Shown here: in pieces, positions 11,771 to 20,067 of the stretch
Position numbering within the stretch: position 1 is the stretch's first letter
Layout: the number at the start of each line of letters is the position of its first letter
From: Alphaproteobacteria bacterium SO-S41
Lineage (GTDB): Bacteria; Pseudomonadota; Alphaproteobacteria; Micropepsales; Micropepsaceae
Direction: 5' to 3'
Assembly (NCBI GenBank): GCA_019670725.1
Contig: AP024629.1
Span: 1,860,001-1,924,000 of the forward strand
DNA: 64,000 nt
Program-made: the position numbers and the translations under genes
Notes under the pieces: generated by a model
Database searches by the model: none
Told to the model about the DNA's origin: nothing
Seen by the model: only the letters and a program-made list of their open reading frames with translations

Positions 11771-13020
11771 CCGATCTCGCCTGGATCGACGGGGCGTTGA
11801 CCTCCGCGCGGCCCCAGGCGGTGAGCGCGCTGCTGCGCTATTTCCGCGACCTCGATGCGGCCGAGGAAGCGTTCCAGAACGCCTGTATCCGCGCGCTGAA
11901 AAACTGGCCGCAGAACGGGCCGCCGCGCGATCCCGCGGCGTGGCTGATCATGGTCGGGCGCAATGCCGGGATCGACCAGATGCGGCGCGGCAAGAAGCAG
12001 ACGGCGCTGCCCGACGAGGCGGCGATCTCGGACCTTGAAGACGCGGAGGCGGCGATCGCCGAGCGGCTGGACGGCGCGCAGTATCGCGACGACATCCTGC
12101 GGCTGCTGTTCATCTGCTGCCATCCCGATCTGCCGGCGACGCAGCAGATCGCGCTGGCGCTGCGCATCGTGTCGGGCCTCAGCGTGAAGCAGATCGCGCG
12201 CGCCTTCCTGGTCGGCGAGGCCGCGATGGAGCAGCGCATCACGCGGGCGAAGGCGCGGATCGCCAAGGCCGATGTCGCCTTCGAGGCGCCGGGTCCGGTG
12301 GAGCGGGCCGAGCGACTGGGCGCGGTCGCGGCGATGATCTATCTCGTCTTCAACGAGGGCTATTCGGCGGGCGCGGAAGACGCGGGCCACCGCGCGCCGC
12401 TGTGCGAGGAGGCGATCCGGCTGGCGCGCCTGCTGCTGGTGCTGTTTCCGGCCGAGCCCGAAATCATGGGGCTGGCGGCGCTGATGCTGCTGACCGAGGC
12501 GCGGCGGCCGGCGCGGTTCAATGCGGCCGGCGAGGCCGTGCTGCTGGAAGACCAGGATCGCGGTCTGTGGCGGCCGAAGATGATTGCCGAGGGCATGGCG
12601 CTGGTCGACAAGGCGATGCGCCATCGCCGGCCGGGGCCCTATCAGGTGCAGGCGGCGATCGCGGCGTTGCACGGGCAGGCGCGCTGCGCCCAAGAGACCG
12701 ACTGGGCGCAGATCGACCTGCTGTATGCGACGCTGGAGCGGCTGCAGCCCTCGCCGGTGACGACGCTGAACCGGGCGGTCGCGGTGGCGAAGGTGCGGGG
12801 CCCGGAAGCGGCGCTGGCGATGATCGCGCCGCTGGCGGACGCCTTGGGCGGGTATTTCCACTTCCACGGCGCGCGCGGGGCGTTCCTGCTGCAGACCGGG
12901 CGCAAGGGCGAGGCCCGCGAGGCGTTCGACCGGGCGATCGCGCTGGCCAATACGGCAGCGGAGGCGGCGCATATCCGCATGCATCTCGACCGGCTGATGC
13001 GGGAGAGCGCGGGGGCTTAG
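11767..13020 (+). CDS. ECF42-type RNA polymerase sigma factor
   Basis: The 417-residue protein has sigma-70 region 2 (about residues 20-90, DLDAAEEAFQNACIRALKNW...) and region 4 (about 115-165, SVKQIARAFLVGEAAMEQRI). A long C-terminal extension (DUF6596-like, about 180-415) contains TPR-like helices such as LQPSPVTTLNRAVAVAKVRG. This architecture and coupling to a YCII protein are diagnostic of the ECF42 group. In that group no anti-sigma factor is needed and the C-terminal domain is thought to control activity. Likely targets are YCII/VOC/SRPBCC genes such as those nearby, but this is inference. Confidence 0.93.
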   Translation: MTDLAWIDGALTSARPQAVSALLRYFRDLDAAEEAFQNACIRALKNWPQNGPPRDPAAWLIMVGRNAGIDQMRRGKKQTALPDEAAISDLEDAEAAIAERLDGAQYRDDILRLLFICCHPDLPATQQIALALRIVSGLSVKQIARAFLVGEAAMEQRITRAKARIAKADVAFEAPGPVERAERLGAVAAMIYLVFNEGYSAGAEDAGHRAPLCEEAIRLARLLLVLFPAEPEIMGLAALMLLTEARRPARFNAAGEAVLLEDQDRGLWRPKMIAEGMALVDKAMRHRRPGPYQVQAAIAALHGQARCAQETDWAQIDLLYATLERLQPSPVTTLNRAVAVAKVRGPEAALAMIAPLADALGGYFHFHGARGAFLLQTGRKGEAREAFDRAIALANTAAEAAHIRMHLDRLMRESAGA

Positions 13021-13040
13021 GCCGCCGTTCAACAGCTTTT

Positions 13041-13148
13041 CGTCATCCTGAGGTGCCCGCGTCAGCGGGCCTCGAAGGACGCAGGCTGCGTCAGTGTGCG
13101 TGGTTCGAGGCTCCGCGCCTGCGGCGCTGCGCACCTCACCATGACGGG
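13041..13148 (+). repeat. Family A intergenic palindromic repeat, copy 1
   Basis: It begins CGTCATCCTGAGG, contains CCTCGAAGGACGCAGGCTGC and GTGCGTGGTTCGAGGCTCCG, and ends CACCTCACCATGACGGG. The ends are complementary (CGTCAT...ATGACG), allowing a long imperfect hairpin. Homologous copies lie at 15588, 42635 and 43194, with fragments at 10077 and 38253. Confidence 0.8.
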
Positions 13149-13276
13149 TAGGGGAGAAAGAGAAAGAGCAGTCCGCCCGTTGAAACTTTTTTGAGGCGAC
13201 GTGTCGGGGTGGGTGGGGTTTGATCGTCCTTGGGGCAGACGCCGAGACGGCGCGCCAAAACGGAGAGGACGCAGCA

Positions 13277-13684
13277 ATGCCCAAGATGATTTTCGTCAAC
13301 CTGCCGGTGAAGGACCTGAAGGCGTCGATCGCGTTCTTCGATGCGCTGGGCTTCAGCTTCAACCCGCAATTCACCGACGAGACCGCGACCTGCATGGTGA
13401 TCTCGGACACGATCTTCGCGATGCTGCTGACGCACGACAAGTATCGCCAGTTCACGAAGAAGGAGATCGCGGACGCGACCAAAGTGAGCGAGGTGCTGAC
13501 CTGCCTCTCGACCGACAGCCGCGACGAGGTGAATGCGATGGTCGACAAGGCGATTGCCGCCGGCGGCACCGAGCCGCGCGCCGCCCAGGATATGGGCTTC
13601 ATGTTCAACCGCAGCTTCGACGATCTCGACGGTCACACCTGGGAGATCATGTGGATGGACCCCGCCGCGGTTCAGCCGACCTGA
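13277..13684 (+). CDS. VOC (glyoxalase/bleomycin-resistance-like) protein A
   Basis: The 135-residue protein is a single vicinal-oxygen-chelate unit. It starts MPKMIFVNLPVKDLKASIAF and ends with DDLDGHTWEIMWMDPAA, the typical last beta-alpha-beta-beta-beta module. The family binds a divalent metal in dioxygenases, isomerases and antibiotic-binding proteins. The H and E of HTWEIMW could be ligands, but the reaction is unknown. ATG 13277 has GGAGAGGA upstream; the ORF starts earlier at 13220 without support. It is followed 27 bp later by a paralogue, which suggests tandem duplication. Confidence 0.9.
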   Translation: MPKMIFVNLPVKDLKASIAFFDALGFSFNPQFTDETATCMVISDTIFAMLLTHDKYRQFTKKEIADATKVSEVLTCLSTDSRDEVNAMVDKAIAAGGTEPRAAQDMGFMFNRSFDDLDGHTWEIMWMDPAAVQPT

Positions 13685-13711
13685 GCGCAACAGCCGATAG
13701 TGGAGGGCATC

Positions 13712-14116
13712 ATGCCCAAGTTCTTCCTCAGCCTGCCCGTCGCGGACATCAAGCGCTCGACGGCGTTCTTCAAGAGCCTCGGCTTCGCGTTCAATCCCGC
13801 CTTCACCAGCGACACTTCCGCGTGCCTGGCGATTTCGGACACGACCTCGGTGATGCTGGCGCCGCGCGAACGGTTCGCCGACCTCACGAAGCTGGAGATC
13901 GCCGATCCCCGCAAGGCGGTCACCGGCCTCGTCTCGCTCTGGTTCGACACGCGCGAGGAGGTCGATGCGCTGGTCGACGCCGCGCTGAAGGCGGGGGGCA
14001 CGGAAGCCCACCCGGCGGAGGACGAGGGCTTCATGTATCAGCGCGCCATCTACGATCTCGACGGCCATGGCTGGGGCATCAGCTGGATGGACCCCACCGC
14101 GATGCCGCCGGCCTAA
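13712..14116 (+). CDS. VOC (glyoxalase-like) protein B, paralogue of the preceding gene
   Basis: The 134-residue VOC protein is clearly similar to its upstream neighbour: MPKFFLSLPVADIKRSTAFF against MPKMIFVNLPVKDLKASIAF, and DLDGHGWGISWMDPTAMPPA at the end. The Glu in HTWEI of protein A is Gly here (HGWGI), so a shared metal-binding chemistry is doubtful. A GGAGGG ribosome site precedes ATG 13712. The context (ECF42, YCII, SRPBCC) suggests a common regulon. Function unknown. Confidence 0.9.
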   Translation: MPKFFLSLPVADIKRSTAFFKSLGFAFNPAFTSDTSACLAISDTTSVMLAPRERFADLTKLEIADPRKAVTGLVSLWFDTREEVDALVDAALKAGGTEAHPAEDEGFMYQRAIYDLDGHGWGISWMDPTAMPPA

Positions 14117-14144
14117 TCAAAATCTGAAAGAGGAAACACGGATC

Positions 14145-14636
14145 ATGTCCGACGCTGCCCCCGCCCCTGAACCGATCGCCGCGCGCACGCTCGTGCTGGA
14201 GCGCATTCTCGACGCGACGCCGGACAAGGTGTTCGCCGCCTGGACGACGCCCGAGCTGCTGCTGAAGTGGTTCACGCCGAAGCCGTACGAGACGGTGAAG
14301 GTGGACCAGGATCTGCGCCCCGGCGGCCGGGCCAATATCACCATGCGCAGCCCTGAGGGCGTCGAGATGCCGAACCCCGGCATCTATCTGGAGATCGTGC
14401 CGAACAAGAAGCTCGTCTTCACCGACGCGATGCTGGAGGGGTGGGAGCCGGTCGGCGGGATGCCCTTCATGGTGGCGACCATCACCTTCGAGGACGCGCC
14501 GGGCGGCAAGACGAAATACACGGCGACGGCCAAGCATTTTTCGATCGCGTCCACCAAGCAGCACGAGGCGATGGGCTTCCACGCCGGCTGGGGCGCGGCG
14601 GCGGATCAGCTGAACGAGCTGGTGAAGACGCTGTGA
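14145..14636 (+). CDS. SRPBCC (AHA1/START-like) domain protein
   Basis: This 163-residue helix-grip protein contains LERILDATPDKVFAAWTTPE, DQDLRPGGRANITMRSPEGV, LEIVPNKKLVFTDAM and a C-terminal GFHAGWGAAADQLNELVKTL helix. It is an AHA1-like SRPBCC unit without catalytic motifs. The start ATG 14145 lies 28 bp after the VOC gene and follows AGAGGA, so it is probably in the same transcript. The binding partner is unknown. It is similar to the proteins at 10663, 19132 and 19600, giving four members of this family in 10 kb. Confidence 0.9.
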   Translation: MSDAAPAPEPIAARTLVLERILDATPDKVFAAWTTPELLLKWFTPKPYETVKVDQDLRPGGRANITMRSPEGVEMPNPGIYLEIVPNKKLVFTDAMLEGWEPVGGMPFMVATITFEDAPGGKTKYTATAKHFSIASTKQHEAMGFHAGWGAAADQLNELVKTL

Positions 14637-14646
14637 CTTAACAACC

Positions 14647-14772
14647 GTCATCCCGGCCGTAGCGAAGCGGAGAGCCGGTACCCAGGTGACCAGCTGCGGT
14701 GCTTGCCGCCCCTGGGTCCCTGGTCTCGGCGGTCCTCGGGTCAAGCCCGAGGGCGGCCTCGCCCGGGATGAC
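14647..14772 (+). repeat. Family B inverted repeat (GTCATCCCGGCC...CCCGGGATGAC), copy 1
   Basis: The ends GTCATCCCGG and CCCGGGATGAC are complementary, with CCCAGGTGAC / CTGGGTCCCTGGTCTCGG inside. Related elements are at 18417 and, in shorter form, 16179, 19011, 39933 and 44093. It sits between two same-strand genes. Confidence 0.8.
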
Positions 14773-14805
14773 ATTGAGTGTGAAGAACAACGAGGGAGAA
14801 CCACC

Positions 14806-15570
14806 ATGCAGTTTCTGTCGCTTTACACGCCCAGCGCGGCGCCGAGTGGGCCGCCGGCTCCTGAGCATATGGAGAAGATGGGCAAGTACATGATGGAGTC
14901 GTTCGCCAACGGCTCCCTGGTCGCGACGGGGGCGCTGCTGACGCGCGATCCGCATGCGATCACGGTGTCGCTGAAGAATGGCGATGTCAGCGTCGCCGAC
15001 GGGGCGAAGGGCGCGGCGGACTGGATGGCGGCGAGCGGGTTCGCGATTTTGAATGCGCCCGATCGCAAGGCCCTCGCCAAGATGCTGCAGGAGTTCCTGG
15101 AGCTCGCCGGCGACGGTACGTCGGAGGCGATCCAGTTGATGGACATGCCCCCGCCGCCGCCTGCCGCGGCCGGTCCGCATGGGGCGCCGCCGCAGCAGGG
15201 CGTGATCCCATATCTGACCATCGACGGCGCCGCCGAGGCGGCCGCGTTCTACAAAAAGGCGTTCGGGGCGACGGAGGCGGCGCGGATGCCAGCCGAGGAC
15301 GGCAAGCGGCTGATGCATTGTCATCTCGTCATCAACGGTGGCTCGCTGATGCTGGCCGACGGCTTCCCCGAATACGGCCATCCCGCGGTGCCGCAGACGG
15401 TCGTCATGCAGCTGGTGATCGAGGACGGCGAGACCTGGTGGAACCGCGCGATCGCGGCGGGCTGCAAGGAGAAGATGCCCTTCAACGTCGCGCCGTGGGG
15501 CGACCGCTATGGGCAGATGACCGATCCGTTCGGCATCACCTGGGGCTTCAACCAGCCGGCGAAGCGTTGA
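14806..15570 (+). CDS. YCII-like / VOC (PhnB-like) fusion protein
   Basis: The 254-residue protein has two parts. Residues 1 to about 112 form a YCII/DGPF-like domain (MQFLSLYTPSAAPSG..., DGAKGAADWMAASGFAILNA). A Pro-rich linker MPPPPPAAAGPHGAPPQQG follows, then residues about 133-254 form a PhnB-like VOC domain (VIPYLTIDGAAEAAAFYKKA, DPFGITWGFNQP). GAGGGAGA precedes ATG 14806. The fusion of the two fold families encoded separately in this cluster supports a functional link between them. The chemistry of either half is unknown. Confidence 0.88.
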   Translation: MQFLSLYTPSAAPSGPPAPEHMEKMGKYMMESFANGSLVATGALLTRDPHAITVSLKNGDVSVADGAKGAADWMAASGFAILNAPDRKALAKMLQEFLELAGDGTSEAIQLMDMPPPPPAAAGPHGAPPQQGVIPYLTIDGAAEAAAFYKKAFGATEAARMPAEDGKRLMHCHLVINGGSLMLADGFPEYGHPAVPQTVVMQLVIEDGETWWNRAIAAGCKEKMPFNVAPWGDRYGQMTDPFGITWGFNQPAKR

Positions 15571-15587
15571 TTGCGAGGTTTCCTTTT

Positions 15588-15698
15588 CGTCATCCTGAGG
15601 AGCGGCCGTCAGGCCGCGTCTCGAAGGACGCACGCTGAGTCAATGTGCGTGGTTCGAGGCTCCGCGCTGTCGCGCTGCGCACCTCACCATGGCGGGCA
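15588..15698 (+). repeat. Family A intergenic palindromic repeat, copy 2
   Basis: CGTCATCCTGAGGAGCGGCC at the start, GTCTCGAAGGACGCACGCTG in the middle and GCGCACCTCACCATGGCGGG at the end. It has the same organisation as the 13041 copy. Confidence 0.8.
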
Positions 15699-15746
15699 GG
15701 GGTGAATTTGAAGGAGGGCCTGCGGGCCGTATTTGGGGAGATTGTC

Positions 15747-16154
15747 ATGACCACGCTCGTGGAACCGGGAAAACAGACCAAGGCGATGAGCTGGGCCGGA
15801 TGGTGTCTGACGGGCCTCGTCGTGCTCTTCCTGACGATGGACGGTGTGATGAAGTTTCTGGGCCTGCCCATCGTCGCCGAGACGATGGTGGGGCTGGGGT
15901 GGCCGGCCGACTCGGCGATCCTGCTGGGCGTGCTGACGCTGGTGCCGACAGTGCTCTATGCGATCCCGCGCACGGCGGTGCTGGGAGCGATCCTGATGAC
16001 CGCTTATCTGGGCGGTGCGGTCGCGACCCATGTGCGGATCGGCAATCCGCTGTTCAGCCATGTGTTGTTCGGCGTCTATCTGGACGTCGCGATGTGGGCG
16101 GGGCTTTTCCTGCGCAGCCCGCGTCTCAGGAGCGTGATGCTAAGCGGAGTATGA
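15747..16154 (+). CDS. DoxX-like integral membrane protein
   Basis: The 135-residue protein has four hydrophobic helices (about 14-32, 52-70, 76-95 and 103-122). It shows the conserved AIPRTAVLGAILMTAYLGGAV and HVRIGNPLFSHVLFGVYLDV blocks of the DoxX_2 family. DoxX-like proteins are inner-membrane proteins linked to redox and stress responses in some bacteria, with no defined activity for this subgroup. ATG 15747 is the first supported start; the frame upstream is repeat-derived. It closes the cluster of YCII/VOC/SRPBCC genes and often occurs with such genes. Confidence 0.88.
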   Translation: MTTLVEPGKQTKAMSWAGWCLTGLVVLFLTMDGVMKFLGLPIVAETMVGLGWPADSAILLGVLTLVPTVLYAIPRTAVLGAILMTAYLGGAVATHVRIGNPLFSHVLFGVYLDVAMWAGLFLRSPRLRSVMLSGV

Positions 16155-16178
16155 GCGCGCACTGAAGCACTCAGGCGT

Positions 16179-16239
16179 GGGTCCTCGGGTTCCGTGGTCC
16201 TCGGATCAAGTCCGAGGACGGCGGCCCCGAGGATGACGT
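16179..16239 (+). repeat. Family B-type short inverted repeat
   Basis: GTCCTCGGATCAAGTCCGAGGAC forms a hairpin, with outer partly complementary ends ending in GAGGATGACG. It lies between the DoxX-like gene and the S46 peptidase gene. Confidence 0.6.
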
Positions 16240-16320
16240 GCGGCGGTGGGCGCGATCATCGGTCGCGCGCGCGGACGGCGGTTCTCGGGTCATACTGGTC
16301 TCGCCACTGGGGGGCCTGTC

Positions 16321-18381
16321 ATGCGTCGTCTGTTGATCGTTACCGCCGCGCTGTGCGCGGGGCTCGCGCAGGCGCGCGCGGATGAGGGCCTTTGGACCTT
16401 CGACACATTTCCCGCCGATGCCGTGAAGGCCGCCTATGGCTGGGCGCCGGATCAGGCGTGGCTGGACCGCGTGCAGCATTCGGCGGTGCGGTTGTCGTCA
16501 GGGTGTTCGGCGTCGATCGTCAGCGCCACCGGGCTGGTGCTGACCAACTGGCACTGCCTCAATTATTGCGCCGAGGAATTGTCGATCGGGGGTAAGGATT
16601 ACCTCGCCAACGGCTTCCTCGCGATGAAGCCGGAGGAGGAGGAGACCTGTCCGCATACGCAGGGCGAGATCCTGACCTCGATCAGCGACGTCACGACGCG
16701 CGTGCAGGCCGTCATGACGGCCGCCGGGGCGGCCGGCGCGGCGGATGCGCGCCAGGCCGAGATCGCCCGGATCGAGGACGAAGGCTGCAAGGCCGATCCC
16801 AAGACGAAGTGCGAGGTCGTGACGCTGTATCGCGGCGGGCAGTACAAGCTGTACGTCTACCGCGTCTATGACGACATGCGCGTGGTGTTCTATCCGGAGA
16901 ACCCGACGGGCGATTTCGGCGGCGATCTGGACAATTTCAATTTCCCGCGCTTCGCGCTCGATGCGGCGTTCCTGCGGCTCTACGAAGACGGCAAGCCGGT
17001 GGCGACGCCGGTGCACCTGACCTGGCGGGAGAGCGCGCCTGAGGATGGCGAATTGCTGTTCATCGCGGGCAATCCCGGGTCCACCTCGCGGCTCTTCACG
17101 GTCGCGCAGGCGGCGTTCGATCGCGACTGGCTGGCGCCGGTCCGCCAGTTGGTGCGGTCGGAGCTGCGGGGGCGGCTGATCGAGTTCCTGAACCATGAGT
17201 CCGACGCGAAGAACGCGGCGCAGACGAACCTTGGAGACATCGAGAACAACTTCAAACGCCAGTACGGCGAGTTTCGGGCTTTGCTGGACCCGGATTTCTT
17301 CAAGAGCCTGGTCGACAAGGAAGCCGATCTGCGCGCCCGGCTGGCCGGCAACGCGGCGTTGTCCGCCGAGGTCGGCGATCCCTGGGCGGACATGGAGAAA
17401 GCCGTTGCGGCGCAGCGGGAACTTTATCTCGCGCATGATTTCCTGGAGGTGCGGGCGGGCTCGCTGTCGGAGCTCTATGGCGATGCGCGCGTCCTGGTGC
17501 GCGGCGCGGCGGAGCGGGCCAAGCCCAACGACCAGCGGCTTGCGGGGTATGCGGACAACGATCTGCCCGAACTCGAACGCGCGCTCGGCGAAACGGCGCC
17601 GGTCCATCCCGAGCTTGAGCGCATCGGGCTGACGCTCTGGCTGAGCAAGGCGCGCGAATACATGACCGTGGACGATCCGCGTATCGTCCGTCTGCTCGGC
17701 AAGGAGAGCCCCGAGGGGCTTGCGGCGCGGCTGCTCGCGGGGACCAAACTCGGCGATCCCGCGGTGCGCCTGGATCTGTGGCGCGGCGGCGCGGCGGCGA
17801 TCGCGGCATCGGACGATCCGTTGATCGTGTTCGTGCGCCAGACCGACGAGGACGCGCGCGCCATTGCGGCGGCGTGGCGCGAACGGGTGGACGGGCCGAT
17901 GGCGCTGGCGGCGGAACGGCTGGCGCGGGCGCGCTTTGTGCTCGACGGCGCGAGCACCTATCCGGACGCGACGGGCACGCTGCGTCTCAGCTATGGCGCG
18001 GTGAAGGGGGTCAGCCTGCCCGGCCGCGAGATCGCGCCGTTCACGACGATCGGCGGCAAATATGAGCGCGCGACCGGCGCCTATCCCTTCGCACTGACCC
18101 CGAAATGGGCGGCGGCGGAAGCGGCCATCGACAAATCGGTGGTGCTGAACTTCGCGACCACGCACGATTTCATCGGCGGCAATTCCGGCTCGCCCGTCAT
18201 CGACCGCGAGGGCAACGTGGTGGGTGCGGGTTTTGACAGCAATATCTTCGGGCTCGGCGGCCCCTACGGCTATGATGGGCGAACGGGCCGCGCCGTCGTG
18301 GTGGCGACAGCGGGGATCGCGGAGGCGCTGCGCAAGGTCTATGGCGCGGATGCGCTGCTGGCGGAGTTGGAGCAGCCGTGA
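16321..18381 (+). CDS. S46 family dipeptidyl-peptidase (DPP7/DPP11-like)
   Basis: A 686-residue serine peptidase with a signal peptide (MRRLLIVTAALCAGLAQARA) that exports it to the periplasm. The chymotrypsin-fold N-terminal part carries TNWHC with H78 as catalytic His. The C-terminal part has GGNSGSPVID with S622 as the nucleophile and a following GAGFDSN. S46 enzymes release dipeptides from oligopeptide N-termini. The residue 25 positions after the Ser is Gly (G647), like DPP7 (hydrophobic P1) rather than the Arg of DPP11; this alignment is from memory. ATG 16321 is preferred because the signal peptide starts there. Confidence 0.94.
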   Translation: MRRLLIVTAALCAGLAQARADEGLWTFDTFPADAVKAAYGWAPDQAWLDRVQHSAVRLSSGCSASIVSATGLVLTNWHCLNYCAEELSIGGKDYLANGFLAMKPEEEETCPHTQGEILTSISDVTTRVQAVMTAAGAAGAADARQAEIARIEDEGCKADPKTKCEVVTLYRGGQYKLYVYRVYDDMRVVFYPENPTGDFGGDLDNFNFPRFALDAAFLRLYEDGKPVATPVHLTWRESAPEDGELLFIAGNPGSTSRLFTVAQAAFDRDWLAPVRQLVRSELRGRLIEFLNHESDAKNAAQTNLGDIENNFKRQYGEFRALLDPDFFKSLVDKEADLRARLAGNAALSAEVGDPWADMEKAVAAQRELYLAHDFLEVRAGSLSELYGDARVLVRGAAERAKPNDQRLAGYADNDLPELERALGETAPVHPELERIGLTLWLSKAREYMTVDDPRIVRLLGKESPEGLAARLLAGTKLGDPAVRLDLWRGGAAAIAASDDPLIVFVRQTDEDARAIAAAWRERVDGPMALAAERLARARFVLDGASTYPDATGTLRLSYGAVKGVSLPGREIAPFTTIGGKYERATGAYPFALTPKWAAAEAAIDKSVVLNFATTHDFIGGNSGSPVIDREGNVVGAGFDSNIFGLGGPYGYDGRTGRAVVVATAGIAEALRKVYGADALLAELEQP

Positions 18382-18416
18382 GGCTGTGTGGGCGGGGTGT
18401 TTTAGCAACCCCTCCC

Positions 18417-18518
18417 GTCATCCCGGCCTTGAGCCGGGATCCAGGTGACTGGGCTTCAGCGTATGCGGCCCCTGGGTCCCGGGTCTCGGACGCCTACGGC
18501 GGCCTCGCCCGGGATGAC
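18417..18518 (+). repeat. Family B inverted repeat, copy 2
   Basis: GTCATCCCGGCCTTGAGCCG at one end and CCTCGCCCGGGATGAC at the other. Internal CCAGGTGACTGGGCTTCAGC and GGCCCCTGGGTCCCGGGTCT match the copy at 14647. It lies between convergent genes. Confidence 0.8.
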
Positions 18519-18532
18519 GATTGGGAAGAGCC

Positions 18533-18910
18533 TCAGCGGCCGGCGCTGGTGCACTGGTAGCGTTTGACGACGCAGCGGTCGTCGTTTTCGCTGCACTTGT
18601 CGAGCGCGGCGTCGCTGGCGAAGTGCAGGTCCTCGCCCCACGACGCGCCCCAGCCGCCATTGCGGCCGACGGCGATGGCGCCGCACGCGCCGTCCCAGAA
18701 ATTGATCGCGGTCACGCAGTCGTCGGCGTTCTTGTAGCACGCGTTGAGGGCGGTGTTGATCGCGGCCTGCTTGCTGGACTGGTCGTAGCTGTAGCCGATC
18801 GCGCCGGTGCCTTCGGAATAGGCGATCGAGCCGTAATAGTGCTTGGCGGCGGCCGCGCCGGTGAGGGCGGCGGCGAAGGCGATGCCGGCAATGGTCTGGC
18901 GAAGGCGCAT
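18533..18910 (-). CDS. DUF4189 domain-containing exported protein
   Basis: The 125-residue protein has a signal peptide (MRLRQTIAGIAFAAALTGAAAA) and a DUF4189-type domain. It shows the repeated pattern QAAINTALNACYKNADDCVT and CGAIAVGRNGGWGASWGEDL. Six cysteines in the mature part probably form disulfides, which fits a periplasmic or secreted location. No enzymatic role is known for the family. ATG 18910 has GGGG upstream; the in-frame extension to 19006 is implausible because it is not signal-like. It is convergent with the S46 peptidase across a repeat. Confidence 0.85.
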   Translation of the reverse strand: MRLRQTIAGIAFAAALTGAAAAKHYYGSIAYSEGTGAIGYSYDQSSKQAAINTALNACYKNADDCVTAINFWDGACGAIAVGRNGGWGASWGEDLHFASDAALDKCSENDDRCVVKRYQCTSAGR

Positions 18911-19010
18911 CGTGATGGTCCCCTGGTAAGTCCGCGACAGAGCCTGCGAACTTTGGCGGAAATGAGGGGGAGTCGGAGGGCGGCGCAAGGGGCGTCGTTG
19001 CTTCACTTCG

Positions 19011-19110
19011 TCCTCATGGCCGGGCGGGTCCTCGGGTCAAGCCCAAGGACGGCCATCCAACACGGGAGCGGTCGCTGGCATGGATGGCCGCCTCAAGGGC
19101 GGCCATGAGG
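19011..19110 (+). repeat. Family B-type inverted repeat (catggccgg...ggccatga)
   Basis: TCCTCATGGCCGGGCGGGTC at the left end and GGCGGCCATGAGG at the right end are complementary. It contains AAGGACGGCCATCC and GGATGGCCGCC, giving nested stems. It lies between two minus-strand genes. Confidence 0.7.
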
Positions 19111-19131
19111 AAGGGAGGGTGGGTGGACTGG

Positions 19132-19584
19132 TTAGCCCGCCAGGAACGCGACCAGCTTGTCGGCGACTTCGTTCCAGCCGCCGTCGCGGTCGCCGGGGCT
19201 TTCGCCGCCGCCGAGATAGGCGGACTGGTCGGTGATCTTGAGGCGCGTGCCCTTGCCATGCGGCGCCAGTTCGACGGTGCAGAGCGTGGACGAGGAGCGC
19301 TGCTCGCCGAAATGCATGGTGCCGGCGGAGACGATGCGTTCGTTGGGGACGATGTCGAGATAGAAGCCCTTGGCGATGTATTGCGGGTCGTCGACGGGTC
19401 CGAAGCGCGAATATTCCTCGCCGCCGACGCGGAAGTCCTGGCGCTGTTCGGCGACGACCCATTCGGCGCTTGGGATGTCCCATTGGCGGCGCTGGTCGGG
19501 GTCGGCCCAGGCTTTGAAGACGCGGGCGGGGGCGGCGGCGAAGTCGCGTTCGATGACGACGGTGGCGTGGACGGTTTCGGTCAT
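19132..19584 (-). CDS. SRPBCC (AHA1-like) domain protein
   Basis: This 150-residue helix-grip protein contains VVIERDFAAAPARVFKAWAD, FRVGGEEYSRFGP, YLDIVPNERIVSAGTMHF and a C-terminal GGWNEVADKLVAFLAG helix. It is similar along its length to the gene upstream at 19600 (about 15 bp apart), so the pair is a tandem duplication. It is the last gene of the minus-strand ArsR-GST-SRPBCC-SRPBCC group. Function unknown, presumably binding of a small hydrophobic ligand. Confidence 0.9.
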   Translation of the reverse strand: MTETVHATVVIERDFAAAPARVFKAWADPDQRRQWDIPSAEWVVAEQRQDFRVGGEEYSRFGPVDDPQYIAKGFYLDIVPNERIVSAGTMHFGEQRSSSTLCTVELAPHGKGTRLKITDQSAYLGGGESPGDRDGGWNEVADKLVAFLAG

Positions 19585-19599
19585 GCGGTGGTCCTTTCC

Positions 19600-20067
19600 T
19601 CAGGCCGCGTCGGCGGCGGTGCTGTCGAGCCAGGCGCCGAAGGCGTCGAGGCCGATGCGGGTGCCTTCCTCGCGTTCGGCGATGTCGCCGCCGCCCTCGA
19701 GGAACGCGCCCTGTTCGGTGAAGGTGAGGCGCGTGCCGCCGGCATGGTCGGCGAACTCGACCGTCTCCAGCGAGAGCGACAGCAGGCGCTCGCCGACGCG
19801 CATGGCGTAGGCGAGGACGAGGCGCTCGTTCGGGACGATGTCGAGATAGGTCGCGTCGTAGGCGTGGACGTCGCCGCCGGCGGGGCCGGTGCGGTTGATC
19901 TCCTTGCCGCCGACGCGGAAGTCGAGCGTGTACTCGTAGCTGATCCAGTCGCCGTGGCAGGCGAACCATGCGCGCTTCTGGTCGGCCTTGGCCCAGGCCG
20001 CGAAGACGCGGGCGGGAGCGGCCTTGTAATCGCGCGTGATGACGAAGGTCGCGTGGGTGAGGCTCAT
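19600..20067 (-). CDS. SRPBCC (AHA1-like) domain protein
   Basis: The 155-residue protein carries ATFVITRDYKAAPARVFAAW, FRVGGKEINRTGPAGGD, TYLDIVPNERLVLAYAMRVG and EEGTRIGLDAFGAWL. It belongs to the same AHA1-like branch as its neighbour at 19132. Its ATG overlaps the stop of the upstream glutathione transferase gene (ATGA), indicating co-translation. The two SRPBCC proteins could be the effector pair of the ArsR module. The ligand is unknown. Confidence 0.9.
   Translation of the reverse strand: MSLTHATFVITRDYKAAPARVFAAWAKADQKRAWFACHGDWISYEYTLDFRVGGKEINRTGPAGGDVHAYDATYLDIVPNERLVLAYAMRVGERLLSLSLETVEFADHAGGTRLTFTEQGAFLEGGGDIAEREEGTRIGLDAFGAWLDSTAADAA

Noticed and set aside
11641-13608. 655-codon minus-strand ORF over the sigma factor and VOC genes
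   Set aside because: It runs across several real plus-strand genes and a repeat and shows no motif.
16498-18408. 636-codon minus-strand ORF opposite the S46 peptidase
   Set aside because: Antisense shadow; composition is Arg/Pro/His-rich and no domain is visible.
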